This document shows, piece by piece, positions 32,425 to 42,478 of a stretch of DNA of 44,792 nt; positions within the stretch are counted from its first letter, which is position 1, and each line of letters begins with the position of its first letter. Source of the DNA: Gammaproteobacteria bacterium (lineage in GTDB: Bacteria; Pseudomonadota; Gammaproteobacteria; UBA6429; Thiohalophilaceae); assembly GCA_024275115.1 (NCBI GenBank), contig JAJRZT010000077.1, positions 1 to 44,792 on the forward strand, in the 5' to 3' direction. The notes below the pieces were generated by a model. That model worked only from the letters and a program-made list of their open reading frames with translations. It was not told where the DNA came from and ran no database searches. The position numbers and the translations under genes were made by a program.

Positions 32425-33782
32425 CTATACCTTTTTTATATCTACAGCGCCCTGTTTATTGCTGATATATAAATCATCACGCCGCAATGGTATGGCCAGC
32501 GGCTCATGCTGATGACCCACCAGTAGTTGATACACACCAATGGAACCCTGGTTAAAATAATAAGCTGAGCCTGACATATATAAGCGCCATAAACGGTAAG
32601 TCGCCTCACTGGTTTGCCGTATGGCTTCTCCACAGTTTGCTTCTAAGGCCTGAACCCAGTGCCGCAGGGTATAAGCATAATGACGACGCAAGCCCTCGGT
32701 ATCCAGCACTTCAAAACCCGCTTGCTCCATAGCTGCGGTTACATGGCTAACACGTGCCAGCTCACCATCAGGAAAAATGTATTTGTTAATAAAGCGGGTA
32801 ACGGGTGTACGCTGCCAGCCATTTTCGCTGGTAATACCGTGGTTCAAAAATAGGCCGCCTGATTTAAGGACGCGCTTGACGGTGTCAAAATAAGTGGGGA
32901 AATTTTTAATCCCAATATGTTCGAACATGCCGACACTCACAATTCGATCATAGCTTGCCTGTTCGGGCAAATCCCGGTAATCACGTATCTCGATATGCAC
33001 CTGCTTCTCTAAACCCTCGGCAACCACTCGCTCATGTGCAAAACGCTGCTGCGCTTCACTCAGTGTAATGCCGTGCACGGTAACACCGTAATAACGTGCC
33101 GCATGGATGGCAAGTGCGCCCCAACCACAGCCAATATCTAGCAGGTGTTGGCCTGGCTGCAAACGTAACTTACGGCACAGGTAATCGAGTTTTTCCCGTT
33201 GCGCATCGGCCAGCGGTTGTTGCTCATCACGAAAATACGCGCAGGTATACACCATTTCTGGATCCAGCCATAAACGATAAAAGTCATTGCTGACATCATA
33301 GTGGTGCGCAATGCTAGCGCGCCCATTATCATGCGTTGTTGATGATTTTTGTGGCTCTGTTTTCTTATGCTTGCGCGCAGGTAGCTTTAACGCTAAACGC
33401 ACTAACCGCCACTGTTCTCGCCAGGAAAAATGCAGTGTTTTAAGGTGCGCTTCCATGTCAAACAAGGCTTCCATATTGCCTTTAACCGACACCGCACCGT
33501 CAAGATAAGCTTCCGTTAAACGCGATAAACTGCGGTATAAAACCAGCTCACGAAGTACACCCGGTTGATGAAAACAATGCAGCTGGCTGCATCGGGTCTT
33601 CCTGCTACCAACCTGCCATCCCAAAGTTGAACAGCCGTACTACCCTCATAGCCATCAAGTATCGCCAAAATAATTTGTGCGCCCACTTCTATGTGCGATG
33701 TTGCCTGCTCATCTGCTGTATTCGTTACAAGTCCAAACCCTGCGCTACTGTAACTCTCGACTGATTTATGTAAGTGTCCCAT
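32425..33782 (-). pseudogene. cfa: Cyclopropane-fatty-acyl-phospholipid synthase, interrupted by a frameshift
   Basis: Cfa adds a methylene group from SAM to unsaturated phospholipid acyl chains. The N-terminal part is read from ATG 33782 (family-like LDGYEGSTAVQLWDGRLVAGRPD). It loses frame at the poly-A run 33571-33574 (CIVF), and the rest continues in another frame down to 32425: YLDGAVSVKGN, LLDIGCGWGALAIHAARYYG (SAM site), SVGMFEHIGIKNF, YMSGSAYYFNQGSIGVYQLL. Adding one base to the A-run restores a protein of about 450 residues. It may be a true pseudogene, a sequencing/assembly error in a homopolymer, or slippage. All catalytic motifs in the long part are intact, so recent loss or error is more likely than old decay. 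Confidence 0.85.
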
Positions 33783-33993
33783 CTTTATGCACCCCTTTTT
33801 TAATTTACTGTTTGCAGGTGTGTAAAAAAAGCTTCTAGTTAGAGTCTAGAACATATACGTAAGACATAGGTCAAGGTTGTTGGCTAACTTCTTAACTTCG
33901 CGGTGCAAAGAACCCGTAGACTTTAACTAATGGTGTTCAGCCACCCCAAAATAAAAACTAATTTTTCTTTAGCAAGCTGCTATGATCTAACTC

Positions 33994-34224
33994 ATGACTG
34001 GCTCTGCGCACACACTTGATACAAAACGCTTACTCTGCCCAATGCCGGTTATTCGCACTCAGGATAAAATAAAAACCTTAGCCGCTGGCGATATATTAAA
34101 AGTAACTTGTACCGATCCCGGTGCGTTAAATGATATTCCGGCATGGTGCCGTATTAATGGCCACGAAGTGATTGCAACAGATGAGCAGGGCGATGAAATT
34201 TTTATTACGATTAGAGTCCATTAA
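33994..34224 (+). CDS. tusA: TusA-family sulfurtransferase
   Basis: A 76-residue sulfur carrier. The invariant CPMP motif puts the persulfide Cys at 15, with typical GDILKVTCTDPGALNDIPAWC and an R/K-rich fold. Members feed sulfur to 2-thiouridine or to sulfur-oxidising enzymes; here neighbours do not decide. No strong ribosome binding site is visible before the ATG. It stands between the cfa and CDF genes. Confidence 0.92.
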   Translation: MTGSAHTLDTKRLLCPMPVIRTQDKIKTLAAGDILKVTCTDPGALNDIPAWCRINGHEVIATDEQGDEIFITIRVH

Positions 34225-34280
34225 ACTTACACCTTAAACATAATGTACTGACTTCCAACTTCCACGGTAACAACAACCCA

Positions 34281-35462
34281 ATGTCTCAACCCAACAACAA
34301 CAGCTATCAATCACAGCGTAGCGAACGGTTACGTGAAACAACGCGCATCACTTTAATTGGCGCGGTCATTGATGCACTGCTTGGTTTTTTTAAAATTGTT
34401 GTCGGCTATGCCTCTTTTTCTCAGGCCTTGATTGCCGATGGCATTCACTCACTCTCCGATCTAGCCACCGATGTCATTGTTTTATATGCCAGTAAACATG
34501 CCCATCAGGAAGCTGATGACAATCACCCTTATGGCCATGGTCGTTTTGAAACGGTCGCTACCGTTGTGCTCGGTGTTGCGCTGATTGCAGTGGCATTAGG
34601 CATTGCCTACGATGCCGTTTTTAGGCTGCTGCATAATGAATTGCCTGGCACCCCCGGTTTTTGGGCTTTAGTGGTTGCCTTTATTTCGGTTATTTCCAAA
34701 GAAGCCATTTACCGCTACACCATGGTGGTGGCCGAAAAATACAACTCCAACCTGTTGCGCGCCAATGCCTGGCATTCCCGCAGTGATGCCATTTCATCTA
34801 TTATCGTTATTATCGGTATTGCCGGCAGCATGTTCGGCTTCGGCTATCTGGACAGTATTGCAGCCATCGCGGTGGCGCTTATGATTGCAAAAATCGGCTG
34901 GGATTTATTGTCCGAAAGCATGCAGGAACTGGTCGACACCAGTTTAGAACCTGAGCGTGTGGCCGCTATTCGGCAAGCTATTTTAAATGTTGACGGTGTC
35001 GACACCCTGCACATACTGCGCACCCGCCGGATGGGCGGCGAAGCGCTGGTCGATGTGCATATTCAGGTCAACCCCACCTTAAGCGTGTCCGAAGGGCATT
35101 ATATTAGTGAAAGCGTACGCACCGCGATTATCCGGCAAATCGATGAAGTGTCTGACGTAATGGTGCATATTGACCCAGAAGACGATGAAGCTCTAACCGA
35201 ACATGTGCCTTTACCGCTGCGCCACCAACTAATTAGCAAGCTGGAACCCGCCTGGGCACATATTGAAGCCAGCCAGGAAATTCTTAATATCAACCTCCAT
35301 TACCTCAACAATAAAATTGAGATTGAGGTTATTCTCCCCGTGCTCATATTAGAACACCCCAGCCAGACAATACTTGAGCAAAAGCACCAGATTGCAGAAC
35401 AGTTTAAGCTTGTAGCGGATTCCTTAGATGAAGTAGAATCTATTAAACTATTATTTCAGTAA
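34281..35462 (+). CDS. Cation diffusion facilitator (CDF) transporter
   Basis: Inner-membrane divalent metal/proton antiporter. The 393-residue protein has the usual six membrane segments: TM2-TM3 hold ADGIHSLSDLATD and DNHPYGHGRFE, and TM5 carries HSRSDAISS, the HxxxD/DxxxD metal site. A C-terminal ZT-dimer domain (about 215-295) has VDTLHILRTRRMGG. A further ~95-residue C-terminal extension goes beyond the usual ~300-residue length. Metal specificity (Fe, Zn, Mn) is not determinable. Confidence 0.93.
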   Translation: MSQPNNNSYQSQRSERLRETTRITLIGAVIDALLGFFKIVVGYASFSQALIADGIHSLSDLATDVIVLYASKHAHQEADDNHPYGHGRFETVATVVLGVALIAVALGIAYDAVFRLLHNELPGTPGFWALVVAFISVISKEAIYRYTMVVAEKYNSNLLRANAWHSRSDAISSIIVIIGIAGSMFGFGYLDSIAAIAVALMIAKIGWDLLSESMQELVDTSLEPERVAAIRQAILNVDGVDTLHILRTRRMGGEALVDVHIQVNPTLSVSEGHYISESVRTAIIRQIDEVSDVMVHIDPEDDEALTEHVPLPLRHQLISKLEPAWAHIEASQEILNINLHYLNNKIEIEVILPVLILEHPSQTILEQKHQIAEQFKLVADSLDEVESIKLLFQ

Positions 35463-35508
35463 CGAATAATGAAAGTGGTACTCATTTAGGGCAATGCGCT
35501 AAACTTTA

Positions 35509-35525
35509 TGCACAGTTATGGTGCT
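35509..35525 (+). promoter_or_regulatory. NtrC binding site upstream of glnA
   Basis: TGCACAGTTATGGTGCT matches the NtrC consensus TGCACCA-N3-TGGTGCA at most positions. It is centred about 70 bp upstream of the -24 element of the sigma-54 promoter, the usual enhancer position. Confidence 0.75.
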
Positions 35526-35585
35526 TTTTTGGTCGCTTTAATAAGAATGTACAAAAAAACACATAACTAACAATAGCTTAAAAAA

Positions 35586-35600
35586 TGGCACATTGCTTGC
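35586..35600 (+). promoter_or_regulatory. Sigma-54 promoter of glnA
   Basis: TGGCAC-N5-TTGC (TGGCACATTGCTTGC) is a perfect -24/-12 element, about 70 bp before the glnA start, so the transcript start would be near 35612. Confidence 0.88.
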
Positions 35601-35669
35601 ACCATAATACGCCATTTACAAACTTTAAATATTTATAAATTACATATCTAGACTCTGGAGAATAAGAAA

Positions 35670-37076
35670 ATGTCCGATAACGTTATGAAAATGATGGAAG
35701 ACAACGGCGTTAAATTCGTCGACTTCCGTTTTACTGATACACACGGCAAACAGCAGCACGTTTCTGTACCTCATCATCAGGTGGATGCGGAAACTTTTAA
35801 CGCTGGCAAAATGTTCGACGGCTCGTCCATTACCGGCTGGAAAGGCATTAACGAATCAGACATGATTTTAATGCCCGACGCAACAACTGCTTTAATGGAT
35901 CCTTTCTCAGATGAGCCAACTTTAATCTTAACCTGTGATATTTTAGAACCCGCCACAGGCGAAGGTTACGAACGTGACCCACGGTCTGTTGCGAAACGTG
36001 CAGAAACTTATTTGCAGTCAACCGGCATTGCCGACACCGCATTCTTTGGCCCAGAACCTGAATTTTTCGTTCTTGACGATGTGAAATGGGGCGCGGACAT
36101 GTCTGGCGCTTTTTATAAAGTAGACTCTGAAGAAGCCGAATGGAATTCAGCCAAAAATTTTGCTGAAGGCAATATTGGCCATCGTCCTGGCGTAAAAGGT
36201 GGCTACTTCCCTGTTCCTCCTGTCGATTCATTAAACGATCTGCGTGCGGCCATGTGTTTAGCCATGGAAGAAATGGGCGTTCCAGTAGAAGTACATCACC
36301 ATGAAGTCGCTACCGCAGGCCAATGTGAAATTGGTACTCGCTTTTCTACTTTAGTAGAACGTGCTGACTGGAACCAGACGTTAAAATACTGTGTTCACAA
36401 CGTTGCACATATCTACGGTAAAACAGCGACCTTTATGCCTAAGCCTTTAGTGGGTGATAACGGCAGTGGCATGCATGTTCACCAATCGTTAACGAAAGAC
36501 GGCCAAAACCTTTTCTCAGGTGACGGTTATGGTGGTTTATCTGAAACCGCTTTATTTTACATTGGTGGCATCATTAAACATGCACGTGCATTAAACGCTT
36601 TCACTAACTCATCAACTAACTCGTACAAACGTTTAGTACCGGGCTTCGAAGCACCTGTAATGCTAGCGTATTCTGCACGTAACCGCTCTGCTTCTATTCG
36701 TATTCCTTTCGACTCAAATCCAAAAGGACGTCGTATCGAAGTGCGCTTCCCTGACCCAATGGCCAACCCCTACCTTTGCTTCTCAGCATTAATGATGGCT
36801 GGTCTTGACGGCATCCAGAATAAAATTCACCCAGGTGAACCAATGGATAAAGATTTATACGACTTACCAGCAGAAGAAGCCGCAGCCATTCCAACCGTTG
36901 CAAGTTCATTTGAACAAGCACTTGCTTGCCTCGATGAAGATCGTGCTTTCTTAACGCAAGGTGACGTATTCACGACCGACATGATCGATGCTTTCATTGA
37001 GCTTAAAAATGAAGAAATAGAACGTTTGAATATGACAACGCATCCTGTTGAGTTTGATATGTATTACAGCTTGTAA
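35670..37076 (+). CDS. glnA: Type I glutamine synthetase
   Basis: Makes glutamine from glutamate, ammonia and ATP in a dodecamer; central to nitrogen assimilation. The 468-residue chain has [44 protein letters not shown], and the adenylylation site [10 protein letters not shown] with Tyr397 in E. coli numbering, so GlnE control is likely. It is preceded by a sigma-54 promoter and an NtrC site, and followed by a strong terminator. Confidence 0.98.
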   Translation: MSDNVMKMMEDNGVKFVDFRFTDTHGKQQHVSVPHHQVDAETFNAGKMFDGSSITGWKGINESDMILMPDATTALMDPFSDEPTLILTCDILEPATGEGYERDPRSVAKRAETYLQSTGIADTAFFGPEPEFFVLDDVKWGADMSGAFYKVDSEEAEWNSAKNFAEGNIGHRPGVKGGYFPVPPVDSLNDLRAAMCLAMEEMGVPVEVHHHEVATAGQCEIGTRFSTLVERADWNQTLKYCVHNVAHIYGKTATFMPKPLVGDNGSGMHVHQSLTKDGQNLFSGDGYGGLSETALFYIGGIIKHARALNAFTNSSTNSYKRLVPGFEAPVMLAYSARNRSASIRIPFDSNPKGRRIEVRFPDPMANPYLCFSALMMAGLDGIQNKIHPGEPMDKDLYDLPAEEAAAIPTVASSFEQALACLDEDRAFLTQGDVFTTDMIDAFIELKNEEIERLNMTTHPVEFDMYYSL

Positions 37077-37119
37077 TAGCTGTTTAAATCCAGTCCCTTT
37101 GTTTGACTAAAAGGGAACA

Positions 37120-37155
37120 AAGCGCCTCTTGTTGTAACACAAGAGGCGCTTTTTT
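37120..37155 (+). terminator. Strong rho-independent terminator after glnA
   Basis: AAGCGCCTCTTGT (37120-37132) pairs with ACAAGAGGCGCTT (37139-37151) around a 6-nt loop and is followed by a run of T (37150-37155). Confidence 0.95.
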
Positions 37156-37278
37156 ATGCCTGAATCAATCACCGCCAACCAACAATATATAATTGATTTT
37201 TTGTGACACTGAACACAGCTTTTCGGTATCGAAGGCCTACACTTTAAACTCATTTTTACAAACTCTTTAGTAACCACT

Positions 37279-38175
37279 ATGAACCGAAATGCACTTTTAT
37301 TACTGGCCAGCAGCTTATCACTTTTTGCCTGTGGTGGCGGGAGCACAACCAACCCATCCAGCCCACAGGTAGCTTCAGCACCGAGCAATCTCGGCTCCAG
37401 CAACACAAAAACTTTTACTGAGCTCTGTGCATCTCCCGGTGTGCTTTTTTGTGAAGACTTTGAACAGGGGATAAGCAACAGCTGGATACGTGATGGTGGT
37501 GATGTAAAACTGGTGAGTGGCCAAGCTAAAAACAACGAAGGGAACAACGTGGTTGAGCTGCGCACTTATGAAAACATAAGAAGCTCAAAATTGCTTTACA
37601 CTTTTAGCAATCAAAATGAAGCCTATGTTCGCTACGATGTGCAATACGCAGCCGATTACGACAACAGCGATGGCAGTCATGGCCCGGTTCTCGGCGGTTC
37701 GCAATCACCGCCCTGGGGCATGATGGGCGTAGCCGGTAAAGTGCCCAATGGCTCCGATTTTTTTGTGCTCAATCATGAGCCTGTTCGTGAATTCAGCGTT
37801 AAAAGCATCCCCGGTGAATTTGGTTTTTACGCCTATTTTGTAAATATGTCTGGCAGGTGGGGTAACTTTTTTACATCAACACTAAACCCAAAAGCCATTA
37901 TCACACCCGGGCAATGGCACTGCGTTGAGTTTGGTTTACGCCTCAATACCGCCGGTGCAAATAACAGGGATGGCAAAGCCTTTTTCTGGGTAGACGGTAT
38001 TGCACACGGCGACTTTGATAACTTTCAATGGCGCACGTCCCCAAACCTGATGATTAATACACTTATGCTCGATAGTTATAACCACTTTCTTGGGGGGACT
38101 CGGCCAGCCTCCCGCTCTAATCGCGTTCGCTACGACAATGTGATTATCTCAACTCAACCGGTAGGCTGTTTGTAA
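37279..38175 (+). CDS. Secreted lipoprotein with LamG/ConA-like (polysaccharide lyase-like) domain
   Basis: A 298-residue lipoprotein (lipobox LFAC, Cys18) with a Ser-rich linker. The ~230-residue domain contains FCEDFEQG and PGQWHCVEFGLRLNT, and ends with SNRVRYDNVIIST. This pattern resembles concanavalin-A/laminin-G-like folds as in some polysaccharide lyases; no catalytic residues could be assigned. It sits between glnA and ntrBC, and follows the glnA terminator, so it is transcribed on its own. Confidence 0.7.
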   Translation: MNRNALLLLASSLSLFACGGGSTTNPSSPQVASAPSNLGSSNTKTFTELCASPGVLFCEDFEQGISNSWIRDGGDVKLVSGQAKNNEGNNVVELRTYENIRSSKLLYTFSNQNEAYVRYDVQYAADYDNSDGSHGPVLGGSQSPPWGMMGVAGKVPNGSDFFVLNHEPVREFSVKSIPGEFGFYAYFVNMSGRWGNFFTSTLNPKAIITPGQWHCVEFGLRLNTAGANNRDGKAFFWVDGIAHGDFDNFQWRTSPNLMINTLMLDSYNHFLGGTRPASRSNRVRYDNVIISTQPVGCL

Positions 38176-38292
38176 CTTTAGACCTAAAACGATATTTGGG
38201 TAGTGCCGTTTAAATCGTTCTATATAGTATCTTGATGGAAAAAGAACTAAACTATTCATACCCTGTTCATTTTTCCCTGATATGATTTAGCT

Positions 38293-38820
38293 ATGCTTAA
38301 TAATATTTACACATTGATACTTGTTTTACTCTTTGCTGGCAGCACTATTGTTCAAGCAGACGGAAAAACCGTCTATAAAAAATACAACAAGGATGGTGTT
38401 GTTGAATTCAGCGATCAACCGGATAAAAAATCCAAAGCCATACATGTTCCACAAATGAACACCTATAAGCAAAGCCCTTTCCCAAAAGCCACCACCAAAG
38501 AACCCACCAAGCAAAAATCTGTTACAAGCTATAACCGGCTCAGCATCATTTCACCCAAGACCGATGCTATAATTCGCGAAACGAGTGGGAAAGTCACTGT
38601 TAGCCTAAAAGTCCAGCCCAACTTAAACCCAACCGACAAGATCAAAATTGTGCTCGATGGTGATGAAAAAACCACCATTACCGGGAAAAGCTTAACTCTT
38701 TCCTTCGTCAACCTTAACCCCGGCCCACATAAATTACAGGCCTTTATTATTAATAAAGAAGGCACGGTGCTTATTCAGTCCGGCACAACCCGCTTTTTCT
38801 TAAGACGCTCTTCACTTTAA
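38293..38820 (+). CDS. DUF4124-domain periplasmic protein
   Basis: A 175-residue exported protein: signal peptide (LILVLLFAGSTIVQA), then the DUF4124 segment (KTVYKKYNKDGVVEFSDQP), and a C-terminal beta-rich region with SIISPKTDAIIRETSGKVTV. DUF4124 genes near glnA-ntrBC are common in gammaproteobacteria; no role in nitrogen control is established. Confidence 0.82.
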   Translation: MLNNIYTLILVLLFAGSTIVQADGKTVYKKYNKDGVVEFSDQPDKKSKAIHVPQMNTYKQSPFPKATTKEPTKQKSVTSYNRLSIISPKTDAIIRETSGKVTVSLKVQPNLNPTDKIKIVLDGDEKTTITGKSLTLSFVNLNPGPHKLQAFIINKEGTVLIQSGTTRFFLRRSSL

Positions 38821-38856
38821 TCATAAATAGGTTGTTTTGCACCAAAATTGGGCGCT

Positions 38857-38878
38857 CGCACCATTACCGTGCTATAAT
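38857..38878 (+). promoter_or_regulatory. Extended -10 promoter with overlapping NtrC-like site upstream of ntrB
   Basis: TGCTATAAT (38870-38878) is an extended -10 element. CGCACCATTACCGTGCT (38857-38873) overlaps it and agrees with the NtrC consensus at about 11 of 14 defined positions. Overlap with the promoter core suggests repression by NtrC, as for glnL/ntrBC in enterics. The arrangement is an inference. Confidence 0.45.
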
Positions 38879-39027
38879 TTAACCGTTATTTCAGACTCTT
38901 TAGCTAATTCTATTTAAAGACTTATTTTAAGTTATTGAAATAAATGAATTTATCTACCTTTTTTTAAACTCGCTCTTTCAATACAGGCTACTGAGCGACT
39001 GGTTTATTTCTTGCTATATCTATATAC

Positions 39028-40113
39028 ATGAATGCTGTGGCAGCCAATATCACCTCACCTTATCAACGCATACTCGATGGATTAAACAGCGCCGTGCTGT
39101 TATTCAGCGCTGATCTTAGCTTGCGCTATATAAACCCGGCGGGTGAAATGTTATTTGAGGTGAGCGCACGCCATTTGCTAGGCCAAAGTTACGAGCAATT
39201 GTTTAGTAAAACCAGCATCAGCGCGGATGATTTAAAGCAGGTGCTTACAACGGTTCACCCAGTTACCCAGCACGAAGTGTCTGTTTCGCTTTTAAATGCT
39301 AAAAAAATTACACTTAATATGTCCATCAGCCCCTTGCTGGACTCAAAAGATAACACGGAAATTTTACTCGAATGCCATCAGGTTGATCACTTAATCCGTA
39401 TTACCCGTGACGAAAAGCGGGCAGAAGATCAGCAGGCAACCCAGGAAATTTTACGTGGCCTCGCACACGAAGTTAAAAACCCATTGGGCGGTTTACGCGG
39501 TTCTGCACAGCTACTGCAACGACAACTGGATAACGACAATTTAAAAGAATACACCCGCGTTATTATTGATGAAGCCGACAGACTAAGCTTATTGGTGGAC
39601 CGCATGATTGGCCCGGCAAAAAAGCCAAAAATAAGTGACGTGAATGTACACGAAATTCTTGAACATGTTCGCCAGCTTGTGCTTGCAGACAGCACTCATA
39701 AAATTAACATCGTACGTGATTACGACCCCAGTATTCCTGATTTAAAAACCGACCCGGGGCAACTCATTCAGTCTATTTTAAATATTACCCGTAATGCAGT
39801 TCAGGCACTTACATCGCGCAGCGAAGAACAACCCGGCCACATTATTTACCGAACACGCATTTTAAGAAACTTTACCATTGGTAATTGCCGTCATCGTTTA
39901 GCATTGCTGTTGGAAATTGAAGACAATGGCCCGGGTATTCCAGACAACTTACAAAAGAAAATATTTTTCCCGATGGTAACAGGTCGCGCAGAAGGAACCG
40001 GCCTGGGGCTGTCCATTGCACAATCCATAATACAGCAACACCATGGCTTACTGGAATGCGACAGCAAGCCCGGCAAAACTGTTTTTACCATTAATTTACC
40101 AATCACTACTTAA
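39028..40113 (+). CDS. ntrB: Nitrogen regulation sensor kinase NtrB (GlnL)
   Basis: Two-component kinase/phosphatase that reads nitrogen status through PII. The 361 residues hold an N-terminal PAS domain (about 10-125), HisKA with LRGLAHEVKNPL (phospho-acceptor His147), and the HATPase with NITRNAVQAL, DNGPGIP and GTGLGLSIAQ. No membrane segment, as usual for NtrB. It precedes ntrC by 19 bp. Confidence 0.95.
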   Translation: MNAVAANITSPYQRILDGLNSAVLLFSADLSLRYINPAGEMLFEVSARHLLGQSYEQLFSKTSISADDLKQVLTTVHPVTQHEVSVSLLNAKKITLNMSISPLLDSKDNTEILLECHQVDHLIRITRDEKRAEDQQATQEILRGLAHEVKNPLGGLRGSAQLLQRQLDNDNLKEYTRVIIDEADRLSLLVDRMIGPAKKPKISDVNVHEILEHVRQLVLADSTHKINIVRDYDPSIPDLKTDPGQLIQSILNITRNAVQALTSRSEEQPGHIIYRTRILRNFTIGNCRHRLALLLEIEDNGPGIPDNLQKKIFFPMVTGRAEGTGLGLSIAQSIIQQHHGLLECDSKPGKTVFTINLPITT

Positions 40114-40132
40114 CAAAGGATGTCATTTAAAA

Positions 40133-41527
40133 ATGGGGAATGAATCAATTTGGGTCGTCGACGATGACCGCTCTATTCGCTGGGTGCTTGAACAAGCGTT
40201 GTCACAGGCGGATATGAAAGTTAAAACATATGAAAATGCAGCGGATGTTTTAACTGATTTAAAAACATCGCAGCCTGATGCCATCATTAGTGACATAAGA
40301 ATGCCAGGCATTGACGGGCTTGAACTACTTTCAAAAATACACAGCCAGCACCCGGAACTGCCAGTTATTATTATTACTGCACATTCTGATCTTGATAGTG
40401 CCGTTTCCGCTTATCAGGGTGGTGCCTTTGAATATTTACCCAAACCCTTTGATGTTGATGATGCGGTTAATCTGGCGCAGCGTGCGGTTAGCCAGAGCAA
40501 AACCGTTGCCACTGCCACGGAAGAAACACCCGCACCGGTTAGCGAAATTATTGGCGAAGCGCCCAGCATGCAGGAAGTATTTCGTGCCATTGGTCGCTTG
40601 TCACACTCTAATATTACAGTTTTAATTAATGGTGAATCCGGTACCGGCAAAGAGCTGGTGGCTAATGCGCTGCACCGCCATAGTCCTCGCGCTGGCAAGC
40701 CTTTTATCGCACTTAACATGGCCGCCATTCCAAAAGATTTACTGGAATCCGAGCTTTTTGGCCACGAAAAAGGCGCCTTTACCGGCGCACAAAATACCCG
40801 CCACGGTCGCTTTGAACAAGCCAACGGCGGCACCTTATTCCTCGACGAAATTGGCGACATGCCCGCCGACCTGCAAACCCGTTTACTGCGAGTATTGTCT
40901 GATGAAGAATTTTATCGCGTTGGTGGCCACCAGCCGGTTAAGGTCGATGTGCGCATTATTGCTGCCACCCACCAGAACCTGGAAGAACGTGTGCAGCAAG
41001 GCAGCTTCCGTGAAGATCTATTTCACCGTTTAAATGTTATTCGTATTCATATTCCTTCTTTAAAAGAACGTAAAGAAGACATCCCCTTGCTTGCACGGCA
41101 TTTTTTAAACACAGCCGCCGCAGAGTTAAAGGTAGAAGTAAAAATATTAACCCCGGAAACAAAAGAATTTTTAACCAAACTTAACTGGCAAGGTAATGTG
41201 CGCCAGCTTGAAAATACCTGCCGCTGGCTAACGGTAATGACCCCTTCGCAAGAAGTGACCATTAACGACTTACCACCCGAGCTAACCGCTAAATCCAGAC
41301 CGACAAAACCCGAAGGCTCATGGACCGACTTGCTAAAAGCCTGGGCCGACCAGCAACTCAGCAACAATGAAAAAAATCTGCTCGACATAGCAACCCCGCA
41401 ATTTGAAAAAGTTATGATTGAGTCGGCGCTACAAAAAACCGGTGGGCGACGGCAGGATGCGGCGCTGTTGTTAGGTTGGGGACGCAATACACTAACACGA
41501 AAAATTAAAGAGCTTAATTTAAACTGA
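40133..41527 (+). CDS. ntrC: Nitrogen regulation response regulator NtrC (GlnG)
   Basis: Sigma-54 activator of nitrogen genes. The 464 residues contain a receiver domain (Asp54 in SDIRMPG, Lys near KPFD), an AAA+ domain with GESGTGKE and GAFTGA, and a Fis-type HTH at the C-terminus (GGRRQDAALLLGWGRNTLTR). The ATG at 40133 is chosen because the receiver domain begins there; an upstream in-frame start would only add unrelated residues from the ntrB end. The predicted target glnA lies 3 kb upstream. Confidence 0.96.
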   Translation: MGNESIWVVDDDRSIRWVLEQALSQADMKVKTYENAADVLTDLKTSQPDAIISDIRMPGIDGLELLSKIHSQHPELPVIIITAHSDLDSAVSAYQGGAFEYLPKPFDVDDAVNLAQRAVSQSKTVATATEETPAPVSEIIGEAPSMQEVFRAIGRLSHSNITVLINGESGTGKELVANALHRHSPRAGKPFIALNMAAIPKDLLESELFGHEKGAFTGAQNTRHGRFEQANGGTLFLDEIGDMPADLQTRLLRVLSDEEFYRVGGHQPVKVDVRIIAATHQNLEERVQQGSFREDLFHRLNVIRIHIPSLKERKEDIPLLARHFLNTAAAELKVEVKILTPETKEFLTKLNWQGNVRQLENTCRWLTVMTPSQEVTINDLPPELTAKSRPTKPEGSWTDLLKAWADQQLSNNEKNLLDIATPQFEKVMIESALQKTGGRRQDAALLLGWGRNTLTRKIKELNLN

Positions 41528-41734
41528 ACTCGGGATAAGAGAAACAAATCATTAAAACCCGCCAACGCGAGGACAGTAAACCGGGATCATCCATTAAATT
41601 TTTTAAAAGGGTGCCAAGAATAAACAAGGGTAAAACAAGATAGCCTTATTTTTTTATTGCCAGCGCTATTGCGTTTAACTCAGTAACACCAGAATATGTT
41701 GATATCGAATGATCGGTTGGCAACAAAATTAATC

Positions 41735-42010
41735 CTAGGCAATTTTAATTCGCACAACCTTCATTATTTCAAAGGAAACATCGCCAACCTTCTCGACCGA
41801 AGGGTAATAGGTTAAATTCACACGCCGTCCTTTTAAATCTTTATACATTTTCTGGCGCTTGTATTTGAAAGGAACACTGCACCCTTCAATCATTAATGAA
41901 TTAATTATCCACTCACCCTGCTTGCGCTGTACATGTGAAGTGACTTTTGAATTTTCAGTGTGCACCATTTCATGGTGCTTTTCTAATAATTTCTCTGGAC
42001 TGCTTTGCAT
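41735..42010 (-). CDS. Hypothetical small protein
   Basis: A 91-residue soluble basic protein with a central IINSLMIEGCSVPFKYKRQK and a beta-rich C-terminal half (LTYYPSVEKVGDVSFEIMK). No family is recognised. GAGGT lies 6 bp upstream of the ATG, which supports it as real. It is the last of three leftward small genes. Confidence 0.65.
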   Translation of the reverse strand: MQSSPEKLLEKHHEMVHTENSKVTSHVQRKQGEWIINSLMIEGCSVPFKYKRQKMYKDLKGRRVNLTYYPSVEKVGDVSFEIMKVVRIKIA

Positions 42011-42113
42011 GTTAATACCTCACTACAAATCCAGCGATTGCCACAAACAACCAAACCCTGTGGCAACCACTAACAAGGCTAATTCGATACGAATACCTTA
42101 AAACCGGCTGTGA

Positions 42114-42326
42114 TTAATTTTGGGCAGCGAGCTCTGACTCGGTTTTCATGCCAAACTTTTTCATCACCCAGCCTGGAGGACAAATACCCGTAAATACACT
42201 TTGGAACATATTAAAACCAATAAACACCGTTGCCCAGGTCCACAAAGGGCTATGGTACATTGCCAATAACGATGTAAGCATCACCATAACACCTGCAAAA
42301 GCAAAAACTGTTTTTTCTATCGACAT
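42114..42326 (-). CDS. DUF2892 inner-membrane protein (YgaP-like membrane domain)
   Basis: A 70-residue protein with two closely spaced membrane helices (TVFAFAGVMVMLTSLLA and WATVFIGFNMFQSVF), then TGICPPGWVMKKFG, which matches the DUF2892 family. The start is the ATG with AGGAG at 7 bp; the frame extends 30 codons further upstream without a ribosome binding site. The role is unknown; in YgaP a rhodanese domain is attached to it, but not here. Confidence 0.85.
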   Translation of the reverse strand: MSIEKTVFAFAGVMVMLTSLLAMYHSPLWTWATVFIGFNMFQSVFTGICPPGWVMKKFGMKTESELAAQN

Positions 42327-42478
42327 TATATATTCTCCTGTCTTTATTTTAATTTTAGACACCCCCCACTTTTGCAAGAGGTGCATGCCTAAATTATATC
42401 TGCCCAAAATACCCAAAACTGCACTCTAAGATACATACACGCGGTATTTTAATGTACCAAAGCCTAAAAACCGGCTGT

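Noticed and set aside
38837..38855. TGCACC half-site as a full NtrC site
   Set aside because: The second half does not match GGTGCA; the better partial dyad is 20 bp further on.
41047..41565. 172-residue reverse-strand frame at the end of ntrC
   Set aside because: Antisense to a conserved HTH and AAA+ coding region; no ribosome binding site.
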